64,000 nucleotides of DNA from Psychrobacillus sp. FSL H8-0483 (GTDB lineage Bacteria > Bacillota > Bacilli > Bacillales_A > Planococcaceae), in assembly GCF_038637725.1 (NCBI RefSeq), contig NZ_CP152052.1, positions 1,161,501-1,225,500 on the forward strand, read 5' to 3'. The notes under the pieces were generated by a model that had not been told where the DNA came from, did no database searches, and saw only the letters and a list, made by a program, of their open reading frames with translations. Below, piece after piece: positions 19,901 through 27,884 of this stretch. The stretch's first letter is position 1. Each line of letters begins with the position of its first letter. Made by a program: the position numbers and the translations under genes.

Positions 19901-20008
19901 ACTGTAATCGGCGGATTAATAAGTTCAACTTTACTTACATTAATAATCGTGCCAATGGTATATGAATTTTTTGCAAAGTTTAGAAGAAAAAAAGTCTCAA
20001 ATAACTAA
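16961..20008 (+). CDS. RND-family efflux transporter (SwrC/AcrB-like)
   Basis: Proton-driven multidrug or lipopeptide exporter, 1015 residues. First TM helix at about 10-30, large extracytoplasmic loop with porter subdomains (about 35-330), TM2-6, intracellular proton-relay region ARVIDDSIVVVENI (paired acidic residues), second large loop (about 560-830) and TM8-12. The architecture is that of the Gram-positive SwrC/YerP group of the AcrB family, which acts without an outer membrane channel. Known SwrC exports surfactin and confers resistance to it; the substrate here is inferred only. Controlled by the divergent TetR gene. It lies between pdhD and speA, where B. subtilis as I recall has no such gene, so it is probably an insertion. 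Confidence 0.9.
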   Translation: MNSIINFVMKNKLAVWLLTLIITVTGIYAGTQMKLETIPDITIPVVTVTTVYPGATPEQVAKDVSEPFEKAVNNLEGVKTVSSTSFQNASSLQIEFAYGIDMKEAEAEVKAALDNVVKPDNVQDPSIARISMNAFPIIALSVSNSEKDLATLTDDVENDIVPQIAGIEGVSSVAVSGQQVEEVSLVFDQKKMAQIGLDEATVKAIIQGTNLTMPLGLFQFSEEEQSVVVDGKVATLADLENLPIPVVSPTGMSSVTLKEIAKIEFIGKAESISRTNGQEAIAIQIVKAQDANTVDVANAVKDMIPDLEKDFDGLDVELTLDQGEPIEASVETMMSKALFGALFAVIIILLFLRNFKSTIISIISIPLSILIAFILLNQMDITLNMMTLGAMTVAIARVIDDSIVVVENIYRRMNLTSEKLTGKDLIREATKEMFVPILSSTLVTIAVFLPLGLVSGMVGELFLPFALTMVFALLASLLVAVTIVPMLAHSLFKKNMEKGPGSHKETQGKLAAGYKKSLNWALNHKAITSIAAVVLLVASLFLIPIVGVSFLPDEEQKLMYVTYTPDAGETSDDVSASVEQVENYFLEKENVDIVQVSIGGANPMAPGASNGSLMYITFDPETEEFTKVKEDVMKEIQSFDVKGEWKSQDFSTSGSSNGVSYFVYGNNKKEIEPIIEDIASILEDNKDIKDVNTSLSKSYKEYTFVVDQDKLTQYGLTTAQIGMKLNPNVQREVLTTITKEDQTFDVYIDKKIEKQTSVEDLLKETIATPLGIEVPISELVHVEEGTSSDTVNRREGKIFASVSGTLTAKDVAKTSKAIQAEIDKLDVPAGIEINTSGVTADITEAFTQLGLAMLAAIAIVYLILVITFGGGLAPFAILFSLPFTAIGALVGLAIAGETLSVSSMLGLLMLIGIVVTNAIVLIDRVIHKEKEGHSTREAILEAGSTRLRPILMTALATIGALIPLAIGAEGSGLISKGLGITVIGGLISSTLLTLIIVPMVYEFFAKFRRKKVSNN

Positions 20009-20020
20009 ATATACTGAGTG

Positions 20021-20055
20021 AACCGTGTAGAAATTTTCTACACGGTTTTCTTTTT
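20021..20055 (+). terminator. Terminator of the RND gene
   Basis: Stem AACCGTGTAGAA / TTCTACACGGTT followed by TTCTTTTT. Confidence 0.9.
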
Positions 20056-20094
20056 GACATGTTAGAATAGTTAGGAAAGGACATGGTGATCTAA

Positions 20095-20913
20095 TTGAAT
20101 CTTACAAAATGGACATTACTTGCTGTAATAATGCTTGTACTTTCAGCATGTGGTGTTACAGAAGAAAAACCAGTTGTACAAACGGAAACGGAAGAAATAA
20201 TAGAAGTTTCTAGCGAGAATTTGGAAGAAACAGTAGAAGTGATTGAAGAGAAACCCGTAGTGGAAGAGAAGCCGGAGATGCTTTATGAATTAAATGCAGC
20301 TAATTGGACATTCCAACCAATTGGGGAAGCTAATCCGAAGGTTGTATTACTTACAATCGATGATGCTCCAGATAAATATGCTCTTGAAATGGCTAAAACA
20401 TTAAAATCACTAAATGCACCTGCCATCTTCTTTGTAAATGGTCATTTCATTGATACAGAGGACGAAAAAGCGAATTTAAAAGAAATATACGATATGGGCT
20501 TTGCCATTGGTAATCATACGCAAACACATATTAATTTAAAAAATAGTTCAGAAGCGCAGCAACAAGAAGAGATACTAAAAGTAAATGAAACAGTAGAGGC
20601 TGTGATTGGGGAAAAACCAAAGTTCTTCCGAGCGCCATTCGGTCTAAATACAGATTTTAGCAAAGCACTTGTAAAACAAGAAGGCATGCTTCTGATGAAT
20701 TGGACGTACGGCTATGATTGGGAGAAACAATATATGGAAGCTAAAAGTTTAGCAGATATTATGGTCAATACGGAATATCTGACAAACGGGGCGAATCTCT
20801 TAATGCATGATCGTAAATGGACGGCAGAAGCTTTAACAGACATTGTAGAAGGTCTTCGTGCAAAAGGTTATGACTTTATTGATCCCCAGACAATTAAGGG
20901 AATAGAAGAATAA
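20095..20913 (+). CDS. Polysaccharide deacetylase lipoprotein (NodB domain)
   Basis: 272-residue surface lipoprotein. A signal peptide with lipobox LSAC (Cys about residue 19) is followed by a Glu/Val-rich linker with repeated EEKPVV segments, and a carbohydrate esterase 4 domain from about residue 85. CE4 motifs are visible: TIDDAP (the usual TFDDGP with Gly changed to Ala, both Asp kept), NHTQTH metal His pair, RAPFG, WTYGYDW and LLMHD. It probably deacetylates peptidoglycan or another cell-envelope glycan. The start is TTG at 20095; the nearer ATG at 20083 runs into a stop at once. AAAGGA lies about 13 bp upstream. Confidence 0.85.
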   Translation: MNLTKWTLLAVIMLVLSACGVTEEKPVVQTETEEIIEVSSENLEETVEVIEEKPVVEEKPEMLYELNAANWTFQPIGEANPKVVLLTIDDAPDKYALEMAKTLKSLNAPAIFFVNGHFIDTEDEKANLKEIYDMGFAIGNHTQTHINLKNSSEAQQQEEILKVNETVEAVIGEKPKFFRAPFGLNTDFSKALVKQEGMLLMNWTYGYDWEKQYMEAKSLADIMVNTEYLTNGANLLMHDRKWTAEALTDIVEGLRAKGYDFIDPQTIKGIEE

Positions 20914-20947
20914 ATTGTATTACCCCAAGTAGCTATGGAGAGCGACA

Positions 20948-21040
20948 GACGAACGACTACCACACGATTATCGGAAAAATGCGGAGGAAGCGACTTTGTC
21001 GCATCAAGAAATATCGATAATGGTGTAGAACTCGTTCAGT
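20948..21040. repeat. Long imperfect inverted repeat of unknown role
   Basis: The 325-bp gap after the deacetylase gene has arms at about 20948-20973 (ACACGATTATCG core) and 21015-21040 (CGATAATGGTGT core), plus GAACGA / TCGTTC pairing further out and an inner GCGAC-TTTG-TCGC loop. It would fold into one long stem. It could be a noncoding RNA or a repeat seen once in this window. Confidence 0.4.
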
Positions 21041-21140
21041 TCCAAGCACTCCAAAAAGCCCTATACATATAGTGCCTGGTGTGTTATCACCATTTTAGCA
21101 AGCAATTATTGGGTACTTTTGGTTAATCAACACGTGTGGT

Positions 21141-21179
21141 ATTACCTCTGTGATAATGCTCTTCACAGAGGTATTTTTT
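21141..21179 (+). terminator. Terminator hairpin upstream of lrgA
   Basis: Stem TACCTCTGTG / CACAGAGGTA followed by TTTTTT. It ends whatever is transcribed from the 20.9-21.1 kb region, or acts as a leader attenuator for lrgAB. Confidence 0.75.
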
Positions 21180-21277
21180 GAGGCGTGGATATCGTAACAT
21201 ATTAAGCGTAGAATGTTCCTGTTACTAGTTTATAGGAGGTGAAAACCTTTAAAAGATTACATTTTTTAAGATTATGT

Positions 21278-21655
21278 ATGGGAAAATATATTCGCATTGC
21301 ATTTCAAGTTATTATTCTTTATTTATTCTCCCTTGTAGGGTCTTTGATCGTACAAATATTACCTTTTAATTTTCCGGGAAGTATTATGGGTTTATTGATA
21401 CTTTTAGGTTGTTTATATGCAAAAATAATTCCTGTGAATCTAATTAAAGATGGAGCAGGGTTATTATTAGGACTCCTTGCATTATTTTTTGTTCCTGCAA
21501 CTGTTGGAGTAATGAATTATCCTGAATTCTTATCTTTCAATGGAATGCTCCTAGTCTTTACAATTATTGTAAGTACTATTTTGGCAATCATTGTATCAGG
21601 AAGAGTTTGTCAATATATAGAAGGGAAAGAATCGAAAGAGGAGTCTGTCTCATGA
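21278..21655 (+). CDS. CidA/LrgA-family holin-like protein
   Basis: Small integral membrane protein, about 125 residues, with four hydrophobic segments and the family signature LPFNFPGSIMGLLILL (PGSxxG). By family it is part of a holin/antiholin-like or metabolite-transport pair with the next gene (LrgB type). The start is uncertain. The ATG at 21278 fits family length but has only a weak ribosome site, while the strong AGGAGGTG at 21234-21241 contains the in-frame GTG at 21239 itself, which would add 13 residues. The stop overlaps the lrgB ATG. Confidence 0.82.
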   Translation: MGKYIRIAFQVIILYLFSLVGSLIVQILPFNFPGSIMGLLILLGCLYAKIIPVNLIKDGAGLLLGLLALFFVPATVGVMNYPEFLSFNGMLLVFTIIVSTILAIIVSGRVCQYIEGKESKEESVS

Positions 21656-22329
21656 GTGAAGTTACGATGATAGTAGGAACAATCTTTGTCTTTTTCGTTA
21701 TGAAAAAGGTGTATGCCCGATTTACAACCCCTCTACTTCTTCCAGTGTTAACCACAACAATAACGGTTATTATTTTATTACAAATTTTCGACGTTTCTTA
21801 TGACTCCTATATGAACGGAGCAAAATGGATTGATGCGATGCTTGGTCCAGCTGTTGTAAGTATGGCATATCCTTTATATGCACAAAGAGAAACAATAATA
21901 AAAAATAAGTTTTCTATTATAATCAGTGTCATAGTTGCAATGCTTTCAGGTTTAATCAGTGTGATTGTATTTGCGAAATTATTAAACTTCGATAATGAAT
22001 TGATCATATCTTTATTACCCAAATCTATTACTACACCAGTAGCCATGCAAATAACCGAATCGATTGGAGGTATTCCATCGTTAACTGCGGTTTTTGTTAT
22101 ATTGGCGGGTTTAACTGGGGCGTTAACTGGGCCTATCATATATAAAATTTGTCGTATTGAAAAAGTGATTAGTAAAGGAGTTTCGATGGGAAGTGCATCT
22201 CATGGAATTGGTGTAGCTAAACTATCAGAATATGGAGAGCAAGCATTGTCCATGGGTACTGTTTCCATGACATTAAGTGCGGTAGTAGGATCCTTTATAT
22301 GTCCTTTATTTGCTTTATTATTTACATGA
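21652..22329 (+). CDS. LrgB/CidB-family membrane protein
   Basis: 225-residue polytopic membrane protein with the LrgB core (LLPKSITTPVAMQITESIGG, split by its conserved Pro/Thr residues, and the C-terminal GSASHGIGVAKLSEYGEQ with SHGxGTA-like motif). It partners the upstream LrgA/CidA-like protein. In related bacteria such pairs affect pyruvate uptake, murein hydrolase activity and cell death. Start chosen at ATG 21652, which overlaps the upstream stop as ATGA and follows GAGGAG. No LytTR two-component regulator lies nearby. Confidence 0.87.
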   Translation: MSEVTMIVGTIFVFFVMKKVYARFTTPLLLPVLTTTITVIILLQIFDVSYDSYMNGAKWIDAMLGPAVVSMAYPLYAQRETIIKNKFSIIISVIVAMLSGLISVIVFAKLLNFDNELIISLLPKSITTPVAMQITESIGGIPSLTAVFVILAGLTGALTGPIIYKICRIEKVISKGVSMGSASHGIGVAKLSEYGEQALSMGTVSMTLSAVVGSFICPLFALLFT

Positions 22330-22330
22330 A

Positions 22331-22362
22331 AAAAGGAGAGATGGTAACATCTCTTCTTTTAT
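22331..22362 (+). terminator. Terminator of lrgAB
   Basis: Stem AAAAGGAGAGATG / CATCTCTTCTTTT with a 4-nt loop, starting 2 bp after the lrgB stop. Confidence 0.8.
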
Positions 22363-22370
22363 TGAAAGAT

Positions 22371-22676
22371 TAGAAAGTATATAATTTTCCGTTTCAGGCG
22401 GACGCTTTCCGCGGGGTTGAGCGATGAGCCATCACCTAAAAAGAGAGAAATGTGATATTCCCACAGAGTGTTTAAAAAGGAACGAAGGCTAAGAGCGCCA
22501 CCTCATGTGGCAACGCCTTCGTGACCAACATCCTGTTGGCCTCCGCTAGAGTCGCCACCTTCCACTACAATCAAGTAAATGTTTTCAAATCAATCATAAA
22601 AAAAGGACAACTAAAAGATAAGGTAGTATATAGTTTTTGAGTGCATAAAGTCACTGGTACTTTGAACGATAGGAAT
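22371..22676 (+). repeat. Family B repeat, copy B2, with shared flank (composite island 1, left part)
   Basis: Begins TAGAAAGTATATAATTTTCC, then the family B core GGCGGACGCTTTCCGCGGGG. It contains the internal hairpin module at 22483-22540 and continues into about 117 bp (22559-22676) that is nearly identical to 31201-31319. No coding sequence was accepted here. Confidence 0.75.
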
Positions 22677-22677
22677 A

Positions 22678-22789
22678 GAAGGCCCGCACGATGCGGGTCA
22701 GACAGTCGTTGCGAAATGTTCTTTTATTTTGCACGAGCTTTGCGCAGGAGCACCATGAAGTCGCGAACTTAGACTGTCCTCCTCTGAAG
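22678..22789. repeat. Small inverted-repeat segment inside composite island 1
   Basis: Bounded by GACAGTCGTTGCGA on the left and TCGCGAACTTAGACTGTC on the right. It replaces the left part of the family A element that is present in the other copies, so it looks like a separate insertion or deletion junction. Confidence 0.4.
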
Positions 22790-23041
22790 CTTTATGAGTT
22801 GGAAAGCATCTTTTCACTCATTATCCCAAAAGATCTAAACCTTATTCGTACTGTTGAAGGAGGGCGACGGACAGACAAACGCCATAAGATTACCAAGAAA
22901 AGAGAGGCTGGTCGTGACGTCAGTCACGACCAGCCTCTCTTAAAAATCAATCGGTAATGATATAGCAATAAGTCTGTCCAAAGACCCCCGAAAACGAGAC
23001 AAAACAGGTTTTGTCCTTAGAGGGCGCTTGCGCTTTTCTTA
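22790..23041 (-). repeat. Family A structured repeat, copy A1 (left end missing)
   Basis: About 252 bp closely matching 31503-31754. It carries a 15-17 bp perfect stem (GAGGCTGGTCGTGAC and its complement) that, read on the minus strand, is followed by TCTCTTTTC and so works as an intrinsic terminator. The element ends 1 bp after the speA stop codon. Confidence 0.75.
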
Positions 23042-23042
23042 C

Positions 23043-24500
23043 TTAATCTTCTTTAATAACATGAATCATTTCTAAAGTATCATCTTCTGGTCCTTGTACA
23101 GGTAGACCAGCTTTTATATTCATCTGAATATAATCGATGTTTCCTTGCGTAATTATTTCCCCGGGAATAAAAATAGGAATTCCAGGTGGATATACCATAA
23201 CGAATTCTGCGGAAATTCGTCCACTAGCATCTGACAAGGGAATTGATTCTGTTGCAGCGTAAAATGCATCACGAGGTGACATTGCAAGTTCTGGAATATC
23301 AGGTAAAGTAACGGATGGTTCAACAATTACAGCTTCAGATTCATGAGCTTCAACCATACGAGTAAGTGCGTTTACTAGTAAGTTTGTTTCTTTTTTGGAG
23401 TCCCCAAGTGTTATTAAACAAAGAATGTTATATAGATCAGAAAGTTCTACTTCAATATTAGCTTTTTCTCTCAGCCATATTTCTGCTTCATAGCCTGTCA
23501 TCCCTAAATTTTTCACACTAATTAATAATTTGGTTGGATCCATATCGAATGTTGCGGAAGAATGCAAAATTTCTTCGCCAACACATCGAATATGTGGAAT
23601 TTCATTTATACGTTTACGCGTATCCTTAGCAAGGTCAATGACATCACCGATTAAATCCTCACCGTGAATGGCTAATTGTCTTCTAGCTGTGTCTAAAGAG
23701 GCTAAAAGAGGATACGAGGTAGATGTTGTTGTAAGCATGGATAAAATGGATTGCACACGTTTAGTAGAAACAAGTCCATTCCTAACATTTAGAATAGAAC
23801 TTTGTGTCATAGAGCCACCTAATTTATGAACGGAAGTTGCAGCCATATCAGCTCCTGCTTCCATCGCTGAAATAGGAAGGGAATTATGAAAATGAATATG
23901 CACGCCATGTGCTTCATCCACTACTACTGGAATTCCTCTTTCGTGGGCAATGTCCACAATTTTCTTCAGGTCAGCTGCTAATCCGAAATAAGTAGGATTA
24001 ATAACTAATAATCCTTTTGCGTCAGGATGTTCATTTAATGCTTTTTCAACCGATTCTACTGAAATACCATGGGAAATACCTAATTCTACATCTACTTCTG
24101 GATGAATAAAAACAGGAATTGCCCCTGCAAAAACAATCGCAGACATTATTGATTTATGCACATTTCGTGGAACAAGTATTTTATCACCAGGACCACAAAT
24201 AGTAAGTATCATTGTCATAATAGCGCCGCTTGTCCCTTGTACAGAGAAAAACGTTTCATCAGCCCCGAATGCTTCGGCAGCCAATTGTTGAGCTTGTTTA
24301 ATGGCACCTTTAGGGGAATGTAAGTCATCTAAAGGGGCGATATTGATTAAATCTATGGAAAGTACATTATCTCCAACAAACTCTCGAAATGCAGGGTCCA
24401 TCCCTTTCCCTTTTTTATGCCCAGGAATATGAAACTGGATAGGATGACGGTTTCGATGCTTCAGTAGTGCATCGAACAATGGAGTTTCTAATTGTGACAA
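23043..24500 (-). CDS. speA: Arginine decarboxylase (SpeA), PLP-dependent Orn/Lys/Arg decarboxylase family
   Basis: Converts arginine to agmatine, the first step of polyamine synthesis in Bacillus. The 485-residue fold-type I enzyme begins MSQLETPLFDALLKHRNR and contains QFHIPGHKKG, the PLP-pocket segment VDEAHGVHIHFH and the PLP-lysine motif SVHKLGGS. It ends with GIPIFIPGEIIT and the C-terminal domain. The alignment by eye to B. subtilis SpeA is nearly end to end, and the position downstream of pdh is the same. A family A repeat supplies the terminator. It functionally complements the potABCD importer at the window start. Confidence 0.94.
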   Translation of the reverse strand: MSQLETPLFDALLKHRNRHPIQFHIPGHKKGKGMDPAFREFVGDNVLSIDLINIAPLDDLHSPKGAIKQAQQLAAEAFGADETFFSVQGTSGAIMTMILTICGPGDKILVPRNVHKSIMSAIVFAGAIPVFIHPEVDVELGISHGISVESVEKALNEHPDAKGLLVINPTYFGLAADLKKIVDIAHERGIPVVVDEAHGVHIHFHNSLPISAMEAGADMAATSVHKLGGSMTQSSILNVRNGLVSTKRVQSILSMLTTTSTSYPLLASLDTARRQLAIHGEDLIGDVIDLAKDTRKRINEIPHIRCVGEEILHSSATFDMDPTKLLISVKNLGMTGYEAEIWLREKANIEVELSDLYNILCLITLGDSKKETNLLVNALTRMVEAHESEAVIVEPSVTLPDIPELAMSPRDAFYAATESIPLSDASGRISAEFVMVYPPGIPIFIPGEIITQGNIDYIQMNIKAGLPVQGPEDDTLEMIHVIKED

Positions 24501-24638
24501 CGCTCATACCACCTCTAATATTTTTTTTTTAAAACAAATGAAATTATAGCACTTCGTTAATTCTATTACTATAAAAATCTTTGTGAATTGAATCATGATG
24601 CTAATTCTTTTACACTTAGAGCTATGGGAGGGATAGGG

Positions 24639-25598
24639 ATGATTTTTCAAACAAGGGTAACTGAATTATTGGGAATAAACTATCCAATTATTCAAGGGGG
24701 ACTTGCTTATTTAGCATATTCTGAATTATGTGCAGCTGTTTCGAATGCAGGTGGTCTAGGCCAAGTTACAGCCATGAGCTTGAAAACACCAGAAGAATTG
24801 CGAGAAGAAATACGTAAAGTCAGAGTACTTACAGATAAACCGTTCGGTGTAAATTTTGCTATAGGGCAAACGGGAAGAGCCTATGAGCATATGTTACAAG
24901 TAGCAATAGATGAAAAAGTACCTGTTATTTCCATGACCAGTGGAAATCCAGCACCTATTCTAGAAAAACTCAAAGGTACGCCCGTAAAGAAATTAGTGCT
25001 TGTAGCAGCTAAGCGCCAAGCACAAAAAGCGGAACAACTTGGAGCAGATGCTATAATGGTTGTTGGTCAAGAGGGTGGAGGTCATTTAGGTAGAGATGAT
25101 ATTGGAACGATCGTATTAATTCCACAAGTAGTAGATGCAGTATCGATTCCGGTGATTGCATCAGGAGGAATTGCTGACGGGAGAGGCTGGATGGCAGCTC
25201 ATGCACTTGGAGCCGAAGGAATTGAAATGGGCACTCGATTTATCGCTACAAAAGAATGCGTTCACGCCTCAGAAGCATATAAAAATGCTTTATTGTCTAG
25301 CGAAGAAACTGACACTACAGTAATTAAAAGAACCATTGGTGCTCCAGCAAGAGCGATTAAAAACAGCTGGACGGAAACAATTTTACGTATCGAAAAGGAA
25401 AAATCAACATATGATACTTTAAAGGATTTTGTTAGTGGTGAAGCAAATAAGCAGTTTATCTATGAGGGGAATATAGATAAAGGATTTGGATGGGCAGGGC
25501 AATCTGTCGGTTTAATCAAAGATGTGCCCTCTACAGAAGAGCTTATCAAACGAATGGTTTCTGAAGCGTTAGAAGTTCGAAAAAAATGGCAAGTATAG
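24639..25598 (+). CDS. Nitronate monooxygenase-like FMN enzyme (NPD/FabK family)
   Basis: 319-residue TIM-barrel flavoprotein of the 2-nitropropane dioxygenase family. The N-terminus FQTRVTELLGINYPIIQGG, the FMN-phosphate region GQEGGGHLGR and ASGGIADGRG, and the end segment EMGTRFIATKE are typical. Members oxidise alkyl nitronates, or in FabK act as enoyl-ACP reductase; no decisive residue separates these here, although FabK normally sits in fatty-acid clusters. Start chosen at ATG 24639 after GGGAGG. An upstream in-frame start at 24588 lacks a ribosome site. It probably forms an operon with yktA, 12 bp downstream. Confidence 0.82.
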   Translation: MIFQTRVTELLGINYPIIQGGLAYLAYSELCAAVSNAGGLGQVTAMSLKTPEELREEIRKVRVLTDKPFGVNFAIGQTGRAYEHMLQVAIDEKVPVISMTSGNPAPILEKLKGTPVKKLVLVAAKRQAQKAEQLGADAIMVVGQEGGGHLGRDDIGTIVLIPQVVDAVSIPVIASGGIADGRGWMAAHALGAEGIEMGTRFIATKECVHASEAYKNALLSSEETDTTVIKRTIGAPARAIKNSWTETILRIEKEKSTYDTLKDFVSGEANKQFIYEGNIDKGFGWAGQSVGLIKDVPSTEELIKRMVSEALEVRKKWQV

Positions 25599-25610
25599 GA
25601 GAGTATAAAA

Positions 25611-25880
25611 ATGGAATACACATATCCTTTTTCTTTAGATTGGTCTACAGATGAAATAGTAGATGTAGTACAATTTTTTGAAGTAATTGAAAATGCGTAC
25701 GAAAAGGGCGTTAAACGAGAAGAGTTACTAAAAAAATACAGACGCTTTAAAGAAATTGTTCCTTCTATTGCAGAAGAAAAAACATATTTCCGTGAGTTTG
25801 AAAAAGAAAGTGGTTACGCTAGCTACCCAATCGTAAAAAAGATGAAGGAACTAGAAGATAGCGCTATTATTAAAGCATAA
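25611..25880 (+). CDS. yktA: UPF0223 family protein YktA
   Basis: 89-residue cytoplasmic protein. The sequence SLDWSTDEIVDVVQFFEVIE then AYEKGVKREELLKKYRRFK and IVPSIAEEKTYFREFE is the UPF0223 signature throughout its length. Its function is unknown. The same neighbours (speA upstream, yktB downstream) occur in B. subtilis. A GGAGAG ribosome site lies 12 bp after the previous gene. Confidence 0.9.
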   Translation: MEYTYPFSLDWSTDEIVDVVQFFEVIENAYEKGVKREELLKKYRRFKEIVPSIAEEKTYFREFEKESGYASYPIVKKMKELEDSAIIKA

Positions 25881-25885
25881 CTAAT

Positions 25886-25925
25886 AAAACCACCTATAAC
25901 TACAAAGCTATAGGTGGTTTTATTT
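25886..25925. terminator. Bidirectional terminator between yktA and yktB
   Basis: Stem AAACCACCTATA / TATAGGTGGTTT between convergent genes. Confidence 0.9.
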
Positions 25926-26553
25926 ACTTCCGATTGATCATTGTTTTGTAAATAGGTAGAAGCTGTTCAAAAGTTTCTTCCGCAAGTTTAAAGAATTCAT
26001 TTTCCGTTAGCTTTACTACTTCTTCTCTGGCCATATGTCGACCTACTAAAAATTCTCCCTTTTTCACATCACGTAATCTTACTAATAATTGCTCCAACTC
26101 ATCGCCTTTTGCTTGTTTCAGAGGAGTTGCTTCAGGCTTCATATGATCTCCAGATACAATGAAGTCAGCTGGCAATTTTTTAAACAAACTTTTTTTCTTT
26201 AATAATCGTTCTGCTATGGCTACTTTATCAGGTGCTTCATAGATGACAGCTACAATGATAAAAAGATGACTTCCCCATAACCCAATTTGAAAATGTGGTA
26301 GTGCTTTATATCCTCTTTTATACGGAGCAAAAGCAACCCAACTGTCCTTTGGTGGATTAACGGAGCGTCGTGCATGTTTTGCTACATGTGGAAAGTATTC
26401 ATCCCCTAGTGCACTTGAAAAATAGAGACTATATTGTTTTCCTAGCTCCTCAAATTTTGGTCTGACATTTTTAATAAGTGCGGTCATCCTGTTTTCTAGA
26501 CCATCTATTTGAAATACATCAAAATCCTCGTCTTTCCAAAAAAAATTGCTCAT
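25924..26553 (-). CDS. yktB: UPF0637 / DUF1054 family protein YktB
   Basis: 209-residue soluble protein. It begins MSNFFWKDEDFDVFQIDGLE and contains HVAKHARRSVNPPKDSWVAF and PHFQIGLWGSHLF, the DUF1054 core. Structure-solved family members have no settled function. Start chosen at 26553, where GAAAGGAG precedes ATG. The in-frame upstream start at 26610 adds 19 residues without a ribosome site. Same position as in B. subtilis. Confidence 0.9.
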   Translation of the reverse strand: MSNFFWKDEDFDVFQIDGLENRMTALIKNVRPKFEELGKQYSLYFSSALGDEYFPHVAKHARRSVNPPKDSWVAFAPYKRGYKALPHFQIGLWGSHLFIIVAVIYEAPDKVAIAERLLKKKSLFKKLPADFIVSGDHMKPEATPLKQAKGDELEQLLVRLRDVKKGEFLVGRHMAREEVVKLTENEFFKLAEETFEQLLPIYKTMINRK

Positions 26554-26706
26554 ATGTAAACTCCTTTCACTTTCTATGTTTATTTTATCGGAAATATGGG
26601 TAAAAATCATGTAGGTAGTATTTTTCAGTCAACATAAGTTAGTTGATGGCATAAATTATATAAAACGTTCTGAATATTTAGTTATAATAAAAGGGAAGGG
26701 GTGTTA

Positions 26707-26907
26707 ATGATGAGACAGGTTGTGCAAATTATTCGCAAAAATGACGTGGAAAAAGAAAGAATTCAAACATTAAAATTGGAGTTGGATTACCAACTTGCTA
26801 CTTTATTTGACGCAATGAATAGTCAAAATGAAAAAGAGATAAAGGAATCAAAAATGCAGCTGATAGAAATACACAAACTTCTGGGGGAGCTAAATGCACT
26901 CGATTGA
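26707..26907 (+). CDS. Small YkzI-like protein
   Basis: 66-residue charged, helical protein beginning MMRQVVQIIRKNDVEKE and ending IHKLLGELNALD. It resembles YkzI of B. subtilis, which as I recall lies at the same place between yktB and the suhB homologue. Function unknown. ATG at 26707 follows AAGGGG; a start at the next ATG (26710) is equally possible. It ends before a terminator. Confidence 0.7.
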   Translation: MMRQVVQIIRKNDVEKERIQTLKLELDYQLATLFDAMNSQNEKEIKESKMQLIEIHKLLGELNALD

Positions 26908-26930
26908 AGATTTACCTTCTATAGAACCGT

Positions 26931-26969
26931 AAAACACCAGCTAATTAGAAAGACAGCGGGTGTTTTTTT
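26931..26969 (+). terminator. Terminator after the ykzI-like gene
   Basis: Stem AAAACACCAGCT / AGCGGGTGTTTT followed by a T run. Confidence 0.85.
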
Positions 26970-27008
26970 CTTTATACTAAAGGTAACGTTTTGGAAAGGA
27001 TGGTTGAA

Positions 27009-27800
27009 ATGAACATACATACTCTTGATAAATATGCGAAATCATTAATTAAAGAAGCAGCAAATAACATTAAATCTTCTTTCTCATCCACACTAATAAT
27101 TGAGTCGAAGTCAGAAGCGAATGATTTAGTAACAAATATTGATAAAGAAACCGAACAATATTTTATCAATCATATTAAAAGAGATCTACCGGATCATCGA
27201 ATATTTGGAGAAGAAGGATTTGGAGACGAGATCCATGATTTAAATGGATATGTATGGATGCTAGACCCAATAGACGGCACGATGAATTTTATTCATCAAA
27301 AAAAGAACTTTGCTATTTCTTTAGGAATTTACAAAGATGGTGTAGGGATTCTTGGTTATATTTACAATGTTATGGAAGATGATTTATTAAGTGCAACAAT
27401 AGGAGAAGGGGCTTTTTCAAACGATATCCGTATTCCTACAGTAGAAATTGCCAGTGTGGAACAATCTATTGTTGGAGTAAATGCTAGCTGGGTCATTCCG
27501 AATAAGCATATACAGCATGAAGGTATGATTAAACTTTTACAAACAGTGAGAGGGTCAAGATCTTATGGATCAGCTGCTATTGAGATTTCATATGTTGTTA
27601 CAGGTCGATTAGATGCATACATGTCGATGAGATTATCACCGTGGGATATTGCCGGAGGCATGGTGATTGCAAAGGAGGTAGGTGCAGTTGTGACTACACT
27701 GACTAACGAACCGATTAATTTATTGCAGCAAAACACCTTTATTATTTCAAAACCTGGCTTACACGAGCAATTATTATCCAATTATATCCAATTAAAATAA
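27009..27800 (+). CDS. Inositol monophosphatase family protein (SuhB/YktC-like)
   Basis: 263-residue Mg-dependent, Li-sensitive type phosphatase. Metal-site motifs: GEEGFG (about residue 70), DPIDGTMNF (about 88-96) and SPWDIAGGMVIAKE near 205-218. The B. subtilis homologue YktC hydrolyses myo-inositol phosphate, and the E. coli homologue SuhB also acts with ribosomal antitermination complexes. Start chosen at ATG 27009 after AAAGGATG; the in-frame TTG at 26991 precedes the ribosome site. Confidence 0.9.
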   Translation: MNIHTLDKYAKSLIKEAANNIKSSFSSTLIIESKSEANDLVTNIDKETEQYFINHIKRDLPDHRIFGEEGFGDEIHDLNGYVWMLDPIDGTMNFIHQKKNFAISLGIYKDGVGILGYIYNVMEDDLLSATIGEGAFSNDIRIPTVEIASVEQSIVGVNASWVIPNKHIQHEGMIKLLQTVRGSRSYGSAAIEISYVVTGRLDAYMSMRLSPWDIAGGMVIAKEVGAVVTTLTNEPINLLQQNTFIISKPGLHEQLLSNYIQLK

Positions 27801-27805
27801 AGGTC

Positions 27806-27830
27806 AAATTAGGTTGCTGTTTTTTAGAAT
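27806..27830. repeat. Fragment related to the left end of family C
   Basis: The 25-bp segment AAATTAGGTTG-C-TGTTTTTTAG matches, with one change, the start of the copy at 53.19 kb. No matching right end is present. Confidence 0.35.
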
Positions 27831-27843
27831 GTTTACAATGCCA

Positions 27844-27879
27844 AAATAAAAAAATTCAGCAAGTGATTACTTGCTGAAT
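27844..27879 (-). terminator. Terminator of the ylaF-like gene
   Basis: Stem ATTCAGCAAGT / ACTTGCTGAAT. On the minus strand it is followed by TTTTTTATTTT. Confidence 0.8.
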
Positions 27880-27884
27880 GTATA

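Noticed and set aside
22691-22957. 88-codon open frame in the noncoding island after lrgAB
   Set aside because: It runs across the junction of two repeat elements and through the terminator stem of family A; there is no ribosome site and the equivalent frame is not kept in the paralogous island.
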